This document shows positions 26,085-37,718 of a stretch of 64,000 nt of DNA, piece after piece. The notes beneath the pieces were generated by a model that was not told the DNA's origin, made no database searches, and saw only the letters and a program-made list of their open reading frames with translations. Origin of the DNA: Zonotrichia leucophrys gambelii (lineage: Eukaryota; Chordata; Aves; Passeriformes; Passerellidae). The stretch is from the NCBI RefSeq assembly GCF_028769735.1, contig NC_088170.1:41766920-41830919 (forward strand), read 5' to 3'. A program made the translations under genes and the position numbers. Each line of letters opens with the position of its first letter. Within the stretch, counting starts at the first letter, position 1.

Positions 26085-26345
26085 AAAGGCCAGGAGTTCA
26101 GCCCGAGGCCGGGAGGAGGTGCGGGCTAAGCACACACGCAGTTTGGTGCCGTACTTGCGGTCGGGAAGGGCTGAGGACAGGCCGGGCTCCCGACTGCGGT
26201 CGGGAAGGGCTGAGGACACCCCTGGCTCCTGACTGCGGTCGGGAAGGGCTGAGGACAGGCCGGGGCAGGCGTGAGGGCGGGCAGGGCCTGCGAGCGCTGC
26301 TCAGCGCACCGTGCACCAGCTCGGCGGGGCCCGGTGTGTACGCAC
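26085..26345. promoter_or_regulatory. Small isolated CpG-rich patch
   Basis: About 260 bp of high-GC, CpG-rich DNA stands alone in AT-richer intergenic sequence, roughly 9 kb upstream of the ABTB3 start codon. It contains a 39-bp minisatellite and then a GC-rich tail with GAGCGCTGCTCAGCGC. It could be an orphan CpG island acting as an enhancer or non-coding RNA promoter, or simply a GC-rich minisatellite. Limits are by eye. Confidence 0.5.
26156..26272. repeat. GC-rich minisatellite, three copies of a 39-bp unit
   Basis: The unit starting TGCGGTCGGGAAGGGCTGAG begins at 26156, 26195 and 26234, an exact 39-bp period. The middle junction forms a hairpin, CCCGAC-TGCG-GTCGGG (26189-26204). Because 39 is a multiple of three, open frames on both strands show 13-residue repeats, which are by-products of the period and not evidence of a protein. 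Confidence 0.92.
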
Positions 26346-29300
26346 AGATGGTTTAGGCCTGCTAAAGACTAATCCTGTGATTTTCTTCAGCTGACTTCAA
26401 GGCAGTGAGATAAGCTCTCCATAGCCTCCAAATCCCTGAATTTTATTACCCCCAAGCACAGAACCTCCGTGGTGATGGTGACAGCCTGTTGCCTACATCA
26501 GGACTCAAATCTAAATTTCAGTTTAGTCTTAGGAAGTCCCTGAATCCTCACACGTCGTGGTGCTCATGGACCTGGACAAATCACTTTGTGTCTCTGAGCC
26601 CATACTTTCCAACAGTAAAATGGGGATAATCATATGAACCTGCTTCATAAAATGCCTTGCAAATGCTAGACAACAGCTAAATACTATCATGATTATTATA
26701 CAGAATAATCCATTATGGCCTCTGGATGCCAGAGAAGAAATGAATGATGGCTGGAGTCCACATAAACACTGTGTGAGATCAATGCAGGCACTGTTACAGA
26801 GCTGATTTGGTCTCCTAGTGTATGTTCCCACAAATCCACATGGGGATGAAAAATCCAAACATATCTCTTGGCTGACAACTGACTGAAACTATGTTACAGG
26901 GAGGAAAAAAATACCTAACCCCATTGCATTACCCAAACTACATAGTTTCTTCTTTGATCACAGAAGGAATAAAGTTATTTTGGCTAAGTTTTCTGCATAT
27001 GAAGAGAATTGTTTTCAGTTTGTTTTGGGGATTGCTTTTGCAGATGAGCCATCTGAGTTTGATATGAAGAAGGCACATTTAAATGTTTAACACTCTGTCA
27101 AAGTGAGGCACTCATCAGCTTTAAAAATTAAAAATTGTCTGGGAACAAAAGCACTGTCCTGTTTGCTGACAATGTGAAAGAAAAATCCCAAACTCCAGGC
27201 AAGCTCAAAAGAACATAATTTGTACTCCACTGAGCAAAGAGTCAAAGAGGAGAATGAATTCAAGTTTCTTCTAGGAAAGCTTCAGAAGAAAACAGCTTAA
27301 TTCTACGCTGTGCTAACAGCCCGTCCAAATCCACTTGTTACTTCACTGTTGAGAAACTTCCTGCTTCCGACCCTCCCTCTACACAGTCATCACCAGCCAG
27401 TGCTCATTAAAGCTTTAGAGGAGCTACCTCCAAGAGCAAAAGACACGTAGTGTACTCAAAGAGAAGTGCATTGCTTTCATTCTTATAATGCCCCAAATTG
27501 CTTGTTTAACCAGGGTGTGGGACAGATGTGCTTCACCCACTGGTAAGCAGAGAGCAGTTATGTGCCACAGGCTTGCCCCAGGTGGTGGGTGCAGTGTCTG
27601 CTGTGAGTACCAGCATCTGCCATGACCCTGTACTGCCCAGGAATGGACCTGCAGAGTTGGTAGACACTACTCAGCCTTCTCCAAAGTCCTACAGCGAGGA
27701 AGAAGAGGAATAGGTTTATATGGATATTTTCTTCTAAAAAGAACTGGTGGGAAAGCTCTCCAGTCACAGGATGCTGCACACACTGCATAGCCCCGTAGGC
27801 TCAGGCATCCAGATCAGCACGGAGGAGCTGGACTCCCTGGGGTCACCATCTGTGCAGCACATCTGTGGTACCCTCACCAAGCACAGCGAGGCTGGCATGG
27901 TGGCTGTCTTGAAGGACAAGCTCATCAGGGTCCACACAACATTGCACTTCAGGGAACACTCACAGCTTGACACGGGCTGGTACCTAAGTGCCAGGGTGGT
28001 TATTAGTCCTTCCCAGGGCATTTCAGCTGCTACCTATGGCTTTTCCAGAGCCGCAGAGCGCAGCACTTATCTAATTACAAGCAGAAACCTTTATTTTAAT
28101 GTGATTCCTTCCTTCCATATACTCTATGCCTTAAGCCTCATGATGATTTTCTCAAGGAGACTTGTTGCTCCTGGAACATTCTCATTCTGTGAATGAAAAA
28201 CGCCCCAGTGACACACCAGCAGGTAGAAGGACCATGTGTCTCAGTGAGGCTTTTGGTTGCAATAACCCATCACCTTAAACCAAACAGGCATATAGCCCAG
28301 TCATCCACCAGAACAACAGGGGATGTGGGGGCACAAGCCCAGGATTCAGATTTTCAATCATGTGACCTAAAATCAGAGGTCCAGCCTGAGGTTTTGTAAA
28401 AGCATCACATATTCCTCTTGGTCTCAGCTGTGGTTTTAAAAAGAGAATTCATCCCAGGAAAAAGCATGCACAGTATTGGAGAGTTAAAACCTGCCACATT
28501 AAGAAATACAATGGTGTTTTGTCTGCACATATCTGAGCATCTCTGCCCCATGAAAGCACCAAATTCCTGCTCAGGGTGTGTAGAATGAATTTAAACACTG
28601 AAATAATTTTCCTGCCATAGCCCAAGTTTCTTATATAGAAAGAGATGACATTTATTCAGTTGGTAAAATAATCCAGCAGCACATATTGTGCCCCTCTCAC
28701 TGCTTCTGGAAGAAAGCCTAATATACACATTCTTACTGGTATAAAAGCTTTTCTGCAGTCACTGGCAAAAATATTTGGAAAGGGTTTCAAAGTACTGGTA
28801 TCAGCAAGATGCATATGCCTGATTTCTGTTTGCATGGCTCCAACTGCAGAAAGTCATGTAAAGAAGTGGTAAAAAGGCCTTTAGTTACATGTTAGAAAAC
28901 AAAGTGATTGCAACAGGATTTAAAAGTGCCTTTGCTAATGGGAACCAGGCAGCTAATGTCAGTCCTTTCAGTTGTTTGACAATAGCTAAACCAAGGAAGT
29001 TAGATCCAAAGGCAAATAAAATAACCAGTGTTTCACACATCCACCCGCAGGCACAGAAAATCTTCTGTTCCCTGGAGCGTGTCCCTGCCCCAGCACTGTA
29101 ATCCTCAGCCACACTGGGGACACTGCTTGCACCACAAATGGCAGCAGAGAACTGATCTGGTGGGAAAAATAGTGTGGAGAAAGCAAAAGGGGAAGGGGAT
29201 GGCATGAGCTCCACTCTATGATAGCGTTCAGAGCTGGGTCAGCCTTCTAGGTGGATGTAGCCAGATGAGGAGAAGGGGGGAGCAGGAGTGAAGGCACAAA

Positions 29301-29514
29301 CCTGCTTTGTTGTTAAAACCAATGCTCAAAGCCCCAGCACAGATGCTTCTTGAGCAGCCACAGCTGGAGCACAACCTCTTTTTGCAAAGCTGTCATCTCA
29401 ATACAAGCAATTTTGTCTCTCCTCTGATTTTGCCAGGTCAGGCTAGACCATGTGCTCAAGGGAAACATTGCTCACATTCATGGCTGTACTTTTCAGATCC
29501 TACTGAATCCATGC
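26346..29514. other. Intergenic stretch between CpG patch and second LTR
   Basis: Apart from the MIR at about 26.6 kb I see no recognisable element. A 149-codon open frame at 27747-28196 has no domain, no homologue I recognise and no exon structure, and is taken as chance. Confidence 0.5.
26562..26700 (+). mobile_element. MIR-family SINE fragment
   Basis: The stretch follows the MIR core and 3' half in order: ACAAATCACTTTGTGTCTCTGAGCC, where most MIRs read tcacttaacctctctgagcc, then AGTAAAATGGGGATAATCAT, then TTCATAAAATGCCTTGCAAA, then a tail in ATCATGATTATTAT. The AAAATGGGGATAAT block is diagnostic. MIR is an ancient tRNA-derived SINE shared by amniotes, so this is an old, inactive copy. 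Confidence 0.8.
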
Positions 29515-29521
29515 AAGCAGC

Positions 29522-29894
29522 TGTGGTAATCACATGTCCTCTGAACAGAGAGACATAGCTCTCTCCCAGGATTTTCCTGGGAAGCTGTGAGAAAACTTAG
29601 AGAATAGAATGAGGAACAATTCTTATCTCCCCTTGCTGCACCTGTTGTTGTGCACATGTGGAATATGTTATGGAGATTTGTTTACCAAAGGGTGATTTCT
29701 TAATTGGACACTGGTGATGGTGTTTTGGATTCATTGACCAATTGGACCCACTTGTGTTGTGACTGTATGAAAAGGGCAATGGGTTTTTTCTCAATGATAT
29801 AGTCTAGTGTAGTAACAATGAAGTGATTGATCAGCCTTCTGCAATCATGGAGTCAATGCTCGTTATTCCCCGTTCAGGGGCTCGCTGCTACAAT
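29522..29894 (+). mobile_element. Solo LTR fragment of a passerine-type endogenous retrovirus, about 373 bp
   Basis: I recognise this sequence as an LTR type common in songbird DNA, from blocks such as CCCAGGATTTTCCTGGGAAG, AATTCTTATCTCC, CATGTGGAATATGTTATGG, GATTTGTTTACC, GGATTCATTGACCAATTGG and CAGCCTTCTGCAATCATGG. It begins TGTGGTAAT. The 7-bp repeat AAGCAGC flanks it (29515-29521 and 29895-29901) and is the likely target duplication. A CTACA ending at 29892 leaves two bases unexplained, so the right boundary is uncertain. No internal retroviral genes are present. Family naming rests on memory, not a search. Confidence 0.75.
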
Positions 29895-29966
29895 AAGCAG
29901 CCACATTGCTAATGTAAAAATTCTCTCTCCATAACCATTTATTCCCAGATGTTGCCACACCAGCAA

Positions 29967-29981
29967 TTTTTTTTTTTTTTT
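29967..29981. repeat. T15 homopolymer (A15 on the minus strand)
   Basis: Fifteen consecutive T residues lie 72 bp beyond the LTR. On the minus strand this could be the poly(A) tail of an old retroposed copy, but I recognise no source transcript in the sequence that precedes it. Confidence 0.85.
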
Positions 29982-30649
29982 CATTAAGAGGTACCCCTAT
30001 CATATTGGCTTGAAGCACGAGACCATTTAATTGAATATCTGATTTCTGGCAGTGTCTGATCTTGTCTTCTTCCAAAGTCTTAAATATGCTCTGTAACACA
30101 TGCTACTGGGCAGCAATATGTTGTGGAGGAAGATTTTATTTCAAAGATGACTAGAGCTCAACATGTTTTTGAGTAGATAGGATAAACGGTGTAATTGTGC
30201 ATTTATTTTTTCTATGTGTCTCAAGCTGACATTTCCAAAATTTAAACAATCTAAGCAGTGACCTTGGGGCAGCTAGAAAGAGCTAGGTTTTTGCAATTTT
30301 CTCAGCATCAAACATCTTTTGGCAGGCACCTCTACAAATGAATGCACATGAAAACCTAGAGGCAAATTGTTTAACAACTCAGAAAAATGGCTGAGGAAAC
30401 TCTCCTCACCTCTGCAATACCTCAGAACTATTTCTGGTTTTTTTGAGGTGGACTGGAATATTTTTAAGTCTCATCCTTCATCAAGGCTTTGCTCCTCCTT
30501 GATTTTGTATTAAAGCAGAAAGTGCTTAATGTCTCCTTAATGTCTGGTGTTTGTTCCTCCCCTTGTTCTTGATTTCACAGACTCTGGTTTTCATCTTCTG
30601 CTGAATTCTACAACACATTTTACCTGATATACTAATACATATACAGCTA

Positions 30650-30706
30650 TCTCTCTCTCTCTCTCTCTCTCTCTCCCTCTCCCTCTATCTATCCATCCAT
30701 CCATCC
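30650..30706. repeat. Compound microsatellite (CT)n / CCCTCT / (ATCC)n
   Basis: About twelve CT units are followed by CCCTCTCCCTCT, TATCT and then three to four ATCC units. It is a typical compound microsatellite, likely polymorphic. Confidence 0.93.
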
Positions 30707-33700
30707 CGCCTTTTTGCATTATCCTTCTCATGAGGAAACCAAGACAAATGCATATTCAAAGTAGTGCTGATTTTCCAAACAGTATTAAGTTTCTCTCCCT
30801 GTACTCTGACCAAGGGATTTGTTTGCTTTTTGCTCTAATACAACCACATGCTCTGTTTCCAACACTGGCATACCTGTGTTCTTCCTGGGAGACTGCCACT
30901 AATTCCAGCACAGCCGGATGAGACAGCAGTGAATATTGTTCCTGACAGGGTTATTACTTTGTGCTTAGAATGCTGAAACATTTAGAAAAATTATCCCAAT
31001 TTTAGTGTTTATTCATATGGTACAACATTACTGTTCCAGAAGCAACACCACACTCTGCTATTAATCCTGTGTGACAGGGCTGCTCTGCTGTCCATGCTGA
31101 TAGCATCTGTATGAAAGGAAGAACAGAAGATCAAACCACACATAAACTGACTCCAGGGCTGAAATTAAGAATAATCCTTCCAATGAAACAAAAAAGGTTT
31201 GGAAAGGGTTGACATTTTTAATAATGTACTGCCGATAAGACAAAAACGCAACAAAAACTTCTCAGTTCAAAAATATATGGAGCAATGCTGAAAGCTGTAA
31301 TATGCTGCTAGTTTAGATAATCCATAAAGGGTCAACTGCTGAGAGAGGAGGTTCTGGTAAAGAACCTAATTTTTCTGCTTAAACAATTTTCAGTTCAGAA
31401 AGTTCTGTCTCCAACTTACCCAGATGCTGTAGGGAACCAGAGCAGGGTGAAGAATAGATTTTTAGCTTGATGCTAGTTCTAAAAAATATGAAAAAAGTAG
31501 TTTGTGGATGAAGCAAACATTTTGTATTGTTCAAACCTTTTGGCATTGAGCATTTAAAATTTTCAAACTGAACCTGAAGAATTTTGATATAAAGTTGAGG
31601 CAAGTCAGAAGATGTTGAAAAGAATGCTCCAGCTTCTTTGAAGTTTAGGTGCTTGTTTCTTCCCCCATTTTGTGCATATGAACAATTTGACTAAGCTGAT
31701 AATTACTCCAAATGACTCTAAAGTAACAACTTTTTTTTTTCTCCAGAGAACCTCTGGCTATCAAAATGTCATCCCTCTCTGCAGCAAGCAGACACAAAAA
31801 GAAAAGTCTCCCACTTGTGTGCCTTTAAGTTGCTTCAATACTGCTTAAAAGTGTGAGATATGACACCTAAACCCCATTGTTTCAGTTAAAGTACATACAG
31901 TGAAAGCAAAGTCACAATGACTGCTTTATTCTGACAGTAATTTCTGACTACTGGTATCCACTTGCTGAGCTGACGTGGAAAACCCTCATGCTCCAGAAGT
32001 TCAATAGAAAGTTCTATAAAGATTAATTCATAAAAATCCTCCCTTTCATGAAAGAAGCTTCTTGTGAAGTCTTCAATGAGGAGAACTTATGCCTAGATGA
32101 GCAGAACAATTCCTGCTACAAACACCATCCCCACTCCATCCCATCCTCCTTCTTGCACAGCTCTCTGCACCCTGAGAGAGCAGGAGATGCAGGTCCAGGC
32201 TAGTGCAGCCACCTCTCTCCTTGAGGAATGGGGCAAAAACAGGAAAGTCCCTGAAAGGGAGAGCTTCCTGAGATCCATCTAACTGTAGGGATCGCGTCCC
32301 TCCTGGCTGGATGTGGGCAGAGGTGAGGCAGGCACACAGCTGCTCAGTGTACCTTAAATGAGCGCCGCTGCTGTGCCTCACCAGTGACATCGACTGCAGC
32401 ACCTGCCTCCAATGTAACAGGCCTGAAAGCAGCCAAGTCACTCTATTTAAAACTAAAGAGGAAAGTACAAAGCTTTGAAGTCAGAAGGCATATAATGAAT
32501 TCAGCAAAACTTTATATTTCAAAGGCAGTTCTATTTGCAGAAGCCATCTGCCCAGAGAAGAGCTAGAACATGCACCTCTGACAGGAGTCAAAAGAGTTGA
32601 GGGAAACAGATCTCATTGAGGATGTTTCAGATCATCCATTCCCACAATATCTGAAATGTCACTTTGTAGTGGAGCAGCTTCCATCTTTATATCAATTACA
32701 ACATTTACATCCAGCTCCCGCAGTGTTGCTGGCATTTGAGGAGACTGTCCAGTCCAGTGGCTCCCAGCAATCTCTAATTAGATATGCCAATAAGACATCA
32801 CTGCTTGTTCCTCCTAATGATAACTGAGCTCTCTGAAGCTTTACCTTAAGCTACTGTCTTACTTATCCCTCCAATGATCATTGACCTTCCTCTGTCTTCT
32901 TGCCAGCACTCAGCTTTTAAGCCACAAATGCAGAGACAGCTCCATCCAGAAGGACAAGGGGTAGTGTGATGTGCAGCCCTTTCTTTCACAGGGCAAGAGC
33001 ACAACCCTTGAGTCAGGTTGTCTTCACAAGCAGCAAATGCAAACCCACCCTTGGAAAGAACCAGCAACAGAGACAACTTTTCCCAGCACCTTCTTCCCAG
33101 AGCATCCATCAGCCAAACTGTTCTGCAGCATGCTAGGGCTTATATTTTTACTGCAGGCAAAAAACATAAAGCTCAAAACAGGTCTGTTTAAGAATTCCCT
33201 CTGATGTCTCTGGTCTTTCATATGACCCATAAGAGCCATTAAAATTCTGTCTGATAACTGGTTTCCTGAGAGCATAAGAGCCAGGCAAGACCATGCCAGC
33301 CTCAGATTCTACCAATATTTCTCCTGGCTTAAAACAGATACTCAGATAAGCCTGCAAGTCATCTGTGAAGCCCACCTATGTCTTAGACTTTGAAGATTAT
33401 TCTCTTATTCACAAGTAAGCAGAGGAAAACAGAAGTTATTCCCCTGGAAAAAGGTTGAAAACTGGAAGTTTACATCAGCCAGCAGCTGGGGCAGCTGAAA
33501 AGAACTTGGCCATGGCCACTGGTCCTAGCAGAACTAGGAACTGTGTGAATGCTGACTGTCCACAGGCAGAACCTCCCCAAATCTCTCCCCAGGTGCACTG
33601 CTGGCATTGACAGACCTTGTAGGATCATTGCTGTCTTTGATAGTGAACAGTGACCCTAATAGAGGCAAAAGTTACCATGGAGAATAGGGAGGATATAAGC

Positions 33701-34509
33701 CAGCAGAGAGAGAGATAGTGTGACTGTATAAGCCTTATTTATTAGAAATAACCTTTAAAACAGTTTCCTTTTATTCCCAAAATCTTTACTTTCTTTTAGT
33801 GCTCACTGGATGCCATCTATTGCAGATGTATACAGTTCCCAGTGCTGCAGTGTTTCAGCTCATCAGAATATTGAGTGTATTTCAGTTTAAGACATTCCTG
33901 TCAAGTAGCTATTTCTTCACTCGTGGGTTTGGTTAAGACATTATCAGCCTTTGCTCATCTGCACTCATATTTATGCCTGTGGGAAACCAGGCCCAGAGCC
34001 GTGCTGCAGCACGTCACAGAGCCCTTCTAGGAAAGGCTCTCTAGGATGTGGAGGAAGCAAAGTGTAATATGCATCCTTGACAGCCTTGAAACAGGAGCTT
34101 TTAGCCTCTGCAGCTTTGTCAGTCCAGAGATTGTTTTTCTGTGCCTGTAGCTGTGGATGAAGGTGGGGGTAGAGATCCTCCACACTGTGACAGCAATTCA
34201 AAGGGGTGCTTCAGAGCCCCTGTGCCACAGATGACACACAACAGTCCAGTGCATATAACCAAGCAACTGAATTTAGGTTGCAACCACTGGCACACAATCC
34301 CACCTCCGATCCTACTGTGACTCCAGGAGAGGAAAAAACCACACTGACACACTGCTGCCCTGGCTTCAGATGGGCTCTGTCTCCATCCAGCTCTTCTTGG
34401 GTCAGTGCCTGCACAGCAAGAGGAGCAAGTCTTCCAAGTGAACTTTTTCCTAGTCTCAAAATAGCTGCTGTTAAAGAAAAAGCAGATTCTTCTCAAGCAG
34501 TGGCAATTA

Positions 34510-34527
34510 TAATAATAATAATAATAA
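34510..34527. repeat. (TAA)6 microsatellite
   Basis: Six uninterrupted TAA units followed by a short A run. Confidence 0.92.
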
Positions 34528-36654
34528 AAACTCACAATAAACCCACTGGTATTCACATAAAGAAATTCCAATTGCAGCCTTCCATTAATACTGCCTGAAT
34601 TAGCATAGCATCCCAACAGGATTGCAGACCCTAACTGAGCCAGGTGACACATTCTCCAGCTGGTGTCTGTCAGGAAAAACCCACACAGGTACAATCACCT
34701 CTAAAATGCTGAGACTCAGGTGCTTCTCACTGTCCCACAGTCTCTATGTCCATCCTGCTGCAGGACCTCCCAGGAGCTGGTAGAAAACCTGCTGAATTGC
34801 TGCTGATGCCTAGTGATAATTGCCCACAGAAGAGGCTGCTTAACGCAGCATTATCCCCAGCCCTTTATCTTAAATTTTTGGACACTAATTTCTTTCTTGT
34901 TGTTCTCAGTTTTTGGGGGGCTAATTTATTATCTGGACACCTTCCCTCAGCAGGTTACCTCCTTCCCATTTTGAGGCCAGCTGTTGTCTTCAGAGGCACT
35001 GGACAGCCAGATGGACTGAGCAATGTACTCACCTGTTCGACACTGCTCTGTCAGCACTGCTTTTGGTGAAGGGTAAAACAAGGATTTGGCAAACACCAGT
35101 GCCTGGTTTTTTCCACTTTTTCTTTATAAAATGGCAACCCCACACGTGTTATGGGTTTATTCCAAACTGAGCATTTTTTATTTTTCCTTCTCAGAAAAAA
35201 CCTTTTTCCTTAGCAGAAAAAAACCTGCAGAGCAAGCTGATGCATAAATTGTCATTCTGGCAGTTAATGCATTACTGGGTTTTAATGCATAGAGGTGGGC
35301 ACTGGAAATAGGTTCCTTTTGGTTCTCGAATTTTATATGGAAGGATGGGAGAGGGAACAGGAGCATAAAAACTTGAAACAATTTCTGAAGGTCTAAAACA
35401 GTGGCAAGCCCTAGTGTAAAACCATGGCTGTAAGGGGCAGAGGACACTTTTCCCAGGGCAAAACTGCCTCACCATGGAGGCCAAATTGTTGGATTTGGAA
35501 CCCAGAGTATTTTTAAGCACATACATCGAGGAGTCAAGCAAGTAAAATCACAGCTGACAAATTATTTGAGTTCCAGCAATACACAACTGAAGTGCTAATA
35601 CGTATCAGCTGTACCTACATGTCAGTTTTTATGAAACAAAGGTAATTTATTTTCTGTACCACGAGAAGGAGAAGGTCAACAAAGACACATTTAGTCCAGG
35701 CTCTGAACTGATAAGAGGTCTAGTGCAGGCTGTTCTTTCCTGCTTCAGAAAGTCTGAAAAACCAGGAGTTGTACTCTTCTTTGGCATAACCTGACATTAA
35801 AATGGCATTCTTCAAAAAGTATCTGCAATAAACCAGCATTTTATTACTGAGAAGGTGTGCTCCCAGAAGGGATCAAGGTCATATCTGCTGAATTTAATGA
35901 CAGAAAATGAGCTTGTGACATATTACTTGTGCAGAGTTAACTTGGCCAAGAGATAATTAATAGAAGATGTGTAGTTGAGTCCCGTGTGCTTTGAAAGTCT
36001 CAGGCTTTAATTGGTACCATTGGCTCTTGTAAAATAAACTGTGCTTCTGATCCAGCTCAGAAATCAAAATATGACATTAAAACAAAAAAAAAAGAAAAGA
36101 GAAAACAAAGTGTTTTACTTTAGAAACTGGCCTTCTGATAAAGTGTTTTAAAATTCAGAGTGTTTTAAATGGGTTTCTGGCTTCCAGAGCTGTTACTCTC
36201 CTCAAAGTTTTGTTATATATTCTCTGATTTCCCTGCCACAGCTCATACTTTTTGTAGCTGGTGACTCTTGATGACGCATTTTGATGCACTCAGCACAACC
36301 ACACACTAGCATGAACCAGAGCTCACCATATTTCTGGCTGTGGAGCTTGAGTAAACATGGACCTGTGCCCAGACAGAGTTGGCGGTGGCTGGAAAACCAA
36401 TACTGAAAGTCTAACAAGAACTGGCAAAAAATCTGCTCTGCTTGAAAACATGGCACTGGAGCAAGGCTGTCATCTTTCAGTGTACTGAGGGCTTTCAGGC
36501 AGCCTAGTTTTGGTGTTGGGAGCAGGCACTACTCTTCCAAGTTCCCTGGCTCATTCCCACTCTTCACAGTCACTCAGGAGCTATTTCCACAAATCCTACT
36601 TGTGCACACAGATAAGGCAGAGCTGATAAGGAAGGAGAGGAGGGTCTGATAACA

Positions 36655-36799
36655 GAGTGTCTCTGCTGCTGACTCCCTGTGTGGCCTCATCACACCACAG
36701 CTCAATTTATCTCTATAAAATGACTAACAGCACTTCTCTACCTCCCAGGAGAATTGGGAGGATAAAAACAGTAACAGCCACAAAGCACAAAGTTATTAC
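36655..36799 (+). mobile_element. MIR-family SINE fragment
   Basis: The order of blocks matches a MIR: TCTGCTGCTGACTCCCTGTGTGGCC, where a MIR has gccactgactcactgtgtgacc, then CTCAATTTATCTCTATAAAATGACTAACAGCACTTCTCTACCTCCCAGGAGAATTGGGAGGATAAA in place of the usual ctcagtttcctcatctataaaatg...tacctcacagggttgtgaggataaa. The sequence is old and diverged, with one gap in the core. Confidence 0.72.
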
Positions 36800-37706
36800 A
36801 GCCGTCCATCCCGAGCGACTGTCAGCTTCAGCACACAGGCTGCCCTCAGAGCCGGTGCTGACAGCATTCCCAGCAGCTGCTCCATGGGATGGGGCACGGG
36901 TCATGCTTCTCTGGTATAGGTGCCCCTAGGCTTAGAGGGCTGAACCTCATACTATGTTCTGCCTCAGAGAAGGTAAACCTCTTTCATTTGGTTTCTTATT
37001 TTTCTTTCAGGAGAAGACAGCAAAGGAAACCTCTGCCACCCTGGACATGCTGGGGAAAACTAAGCATGGAATCACCCCGTGCCCTGTGACAGCCTCCTCC
37101 CCTGACGGGAGAAGCTGAAAAGCCATACTGAGAGCCATACTGGCAGCTTCTGCTCCTCCCTCCTCCACAAAAGCAACTAGGTGTGGAAAGACGCTGTCAA
37201 ACCCTACACCACATCAGTTCTTGCCACAAGTACTCCCTCACTTCTAACCACCTTGAAAGGAAGCACAGTGTAAACACTCTAGTAAGATCTATTCCAGATG
37301 CCTGCTGTGGTACATTAGGAGATTAACATATTAACTCTTAAAAGCCCTCTAATTTTAAGGAGAACTCTGTACTTAAGCTGAAAGAAGTTTTGCAGAGATC
37401 AGCAGAGTCCCTCTGATGGTAGGGAACCAGGGAAACCTGTTAACAGTAGACTCTGTGGATAATTGAGAAAATTATTCAATGCTATTTTAAAGTACTTTGG
37501 ATTACAATATTACATGGATTGGTAGTACTTTTCTCTTAATCTTTTCAAGTATACATTTGCAATGGTTTGTTTATTGCTAGGTTTTGCCTTGCAATCAGAT
37601 AAACACAGGTTTTGCTGTGAACTGGAGCTCCAACTAAGCAGAGCAAGCCAAGTCAGACATGGCAGGAAAGACCACGGACAAATACGTCTACTTGATGCAA
37701 CAAGTT

Positions 37707-37718
37707 GGGGGGGGGGGG
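37707..37718. repeat. G12 homopolymer
   Basis: Twelve consecutive G residues, flanked by TT on both sides and followed by GGG. Its length may be inaccurate in the assembly. Confidence 0.9.

Larger units (their letters stand above)
29902..36654. other. Intergenic stretch with microsatellites only
   Basis: The only nameable items are the T15 run, the CT/ATCC microsatellite near 30.65 kb and the TAA repeat near 34.51 kb. Open frames, including a 191-codon one at 34119-34694, show no domain. The tyrosine run in that frame is just the TAA repeat read on the other strand. Confidence 0.5.

Noticed and set aside
26063..26356. Possible repeat protein with a 13-residue unit
   Set aside because: The repeat comes from the 39-bp minisatellite and appears in frames on both strands. 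Nothing else supports translation.
27747..28196. 149-codon plus-strand open frame
   Set aside because: No recognisable domain, splice structure or promoter. The length is possible by chance in 64 kb.
29863..30120. Possible processed pseudogene ending in the A15 run (minus strand)
   Set aside because: No source gene is recognisable, part of it overlaps the LTR, and no target duplication frames it.
34119..34694. 191-codon minus-strand open frame with a tyrosine run
   Set aside because: The tyrosine run is the (TAA)6 microsatellite read on the other strand, and the rest has no family resemblance.
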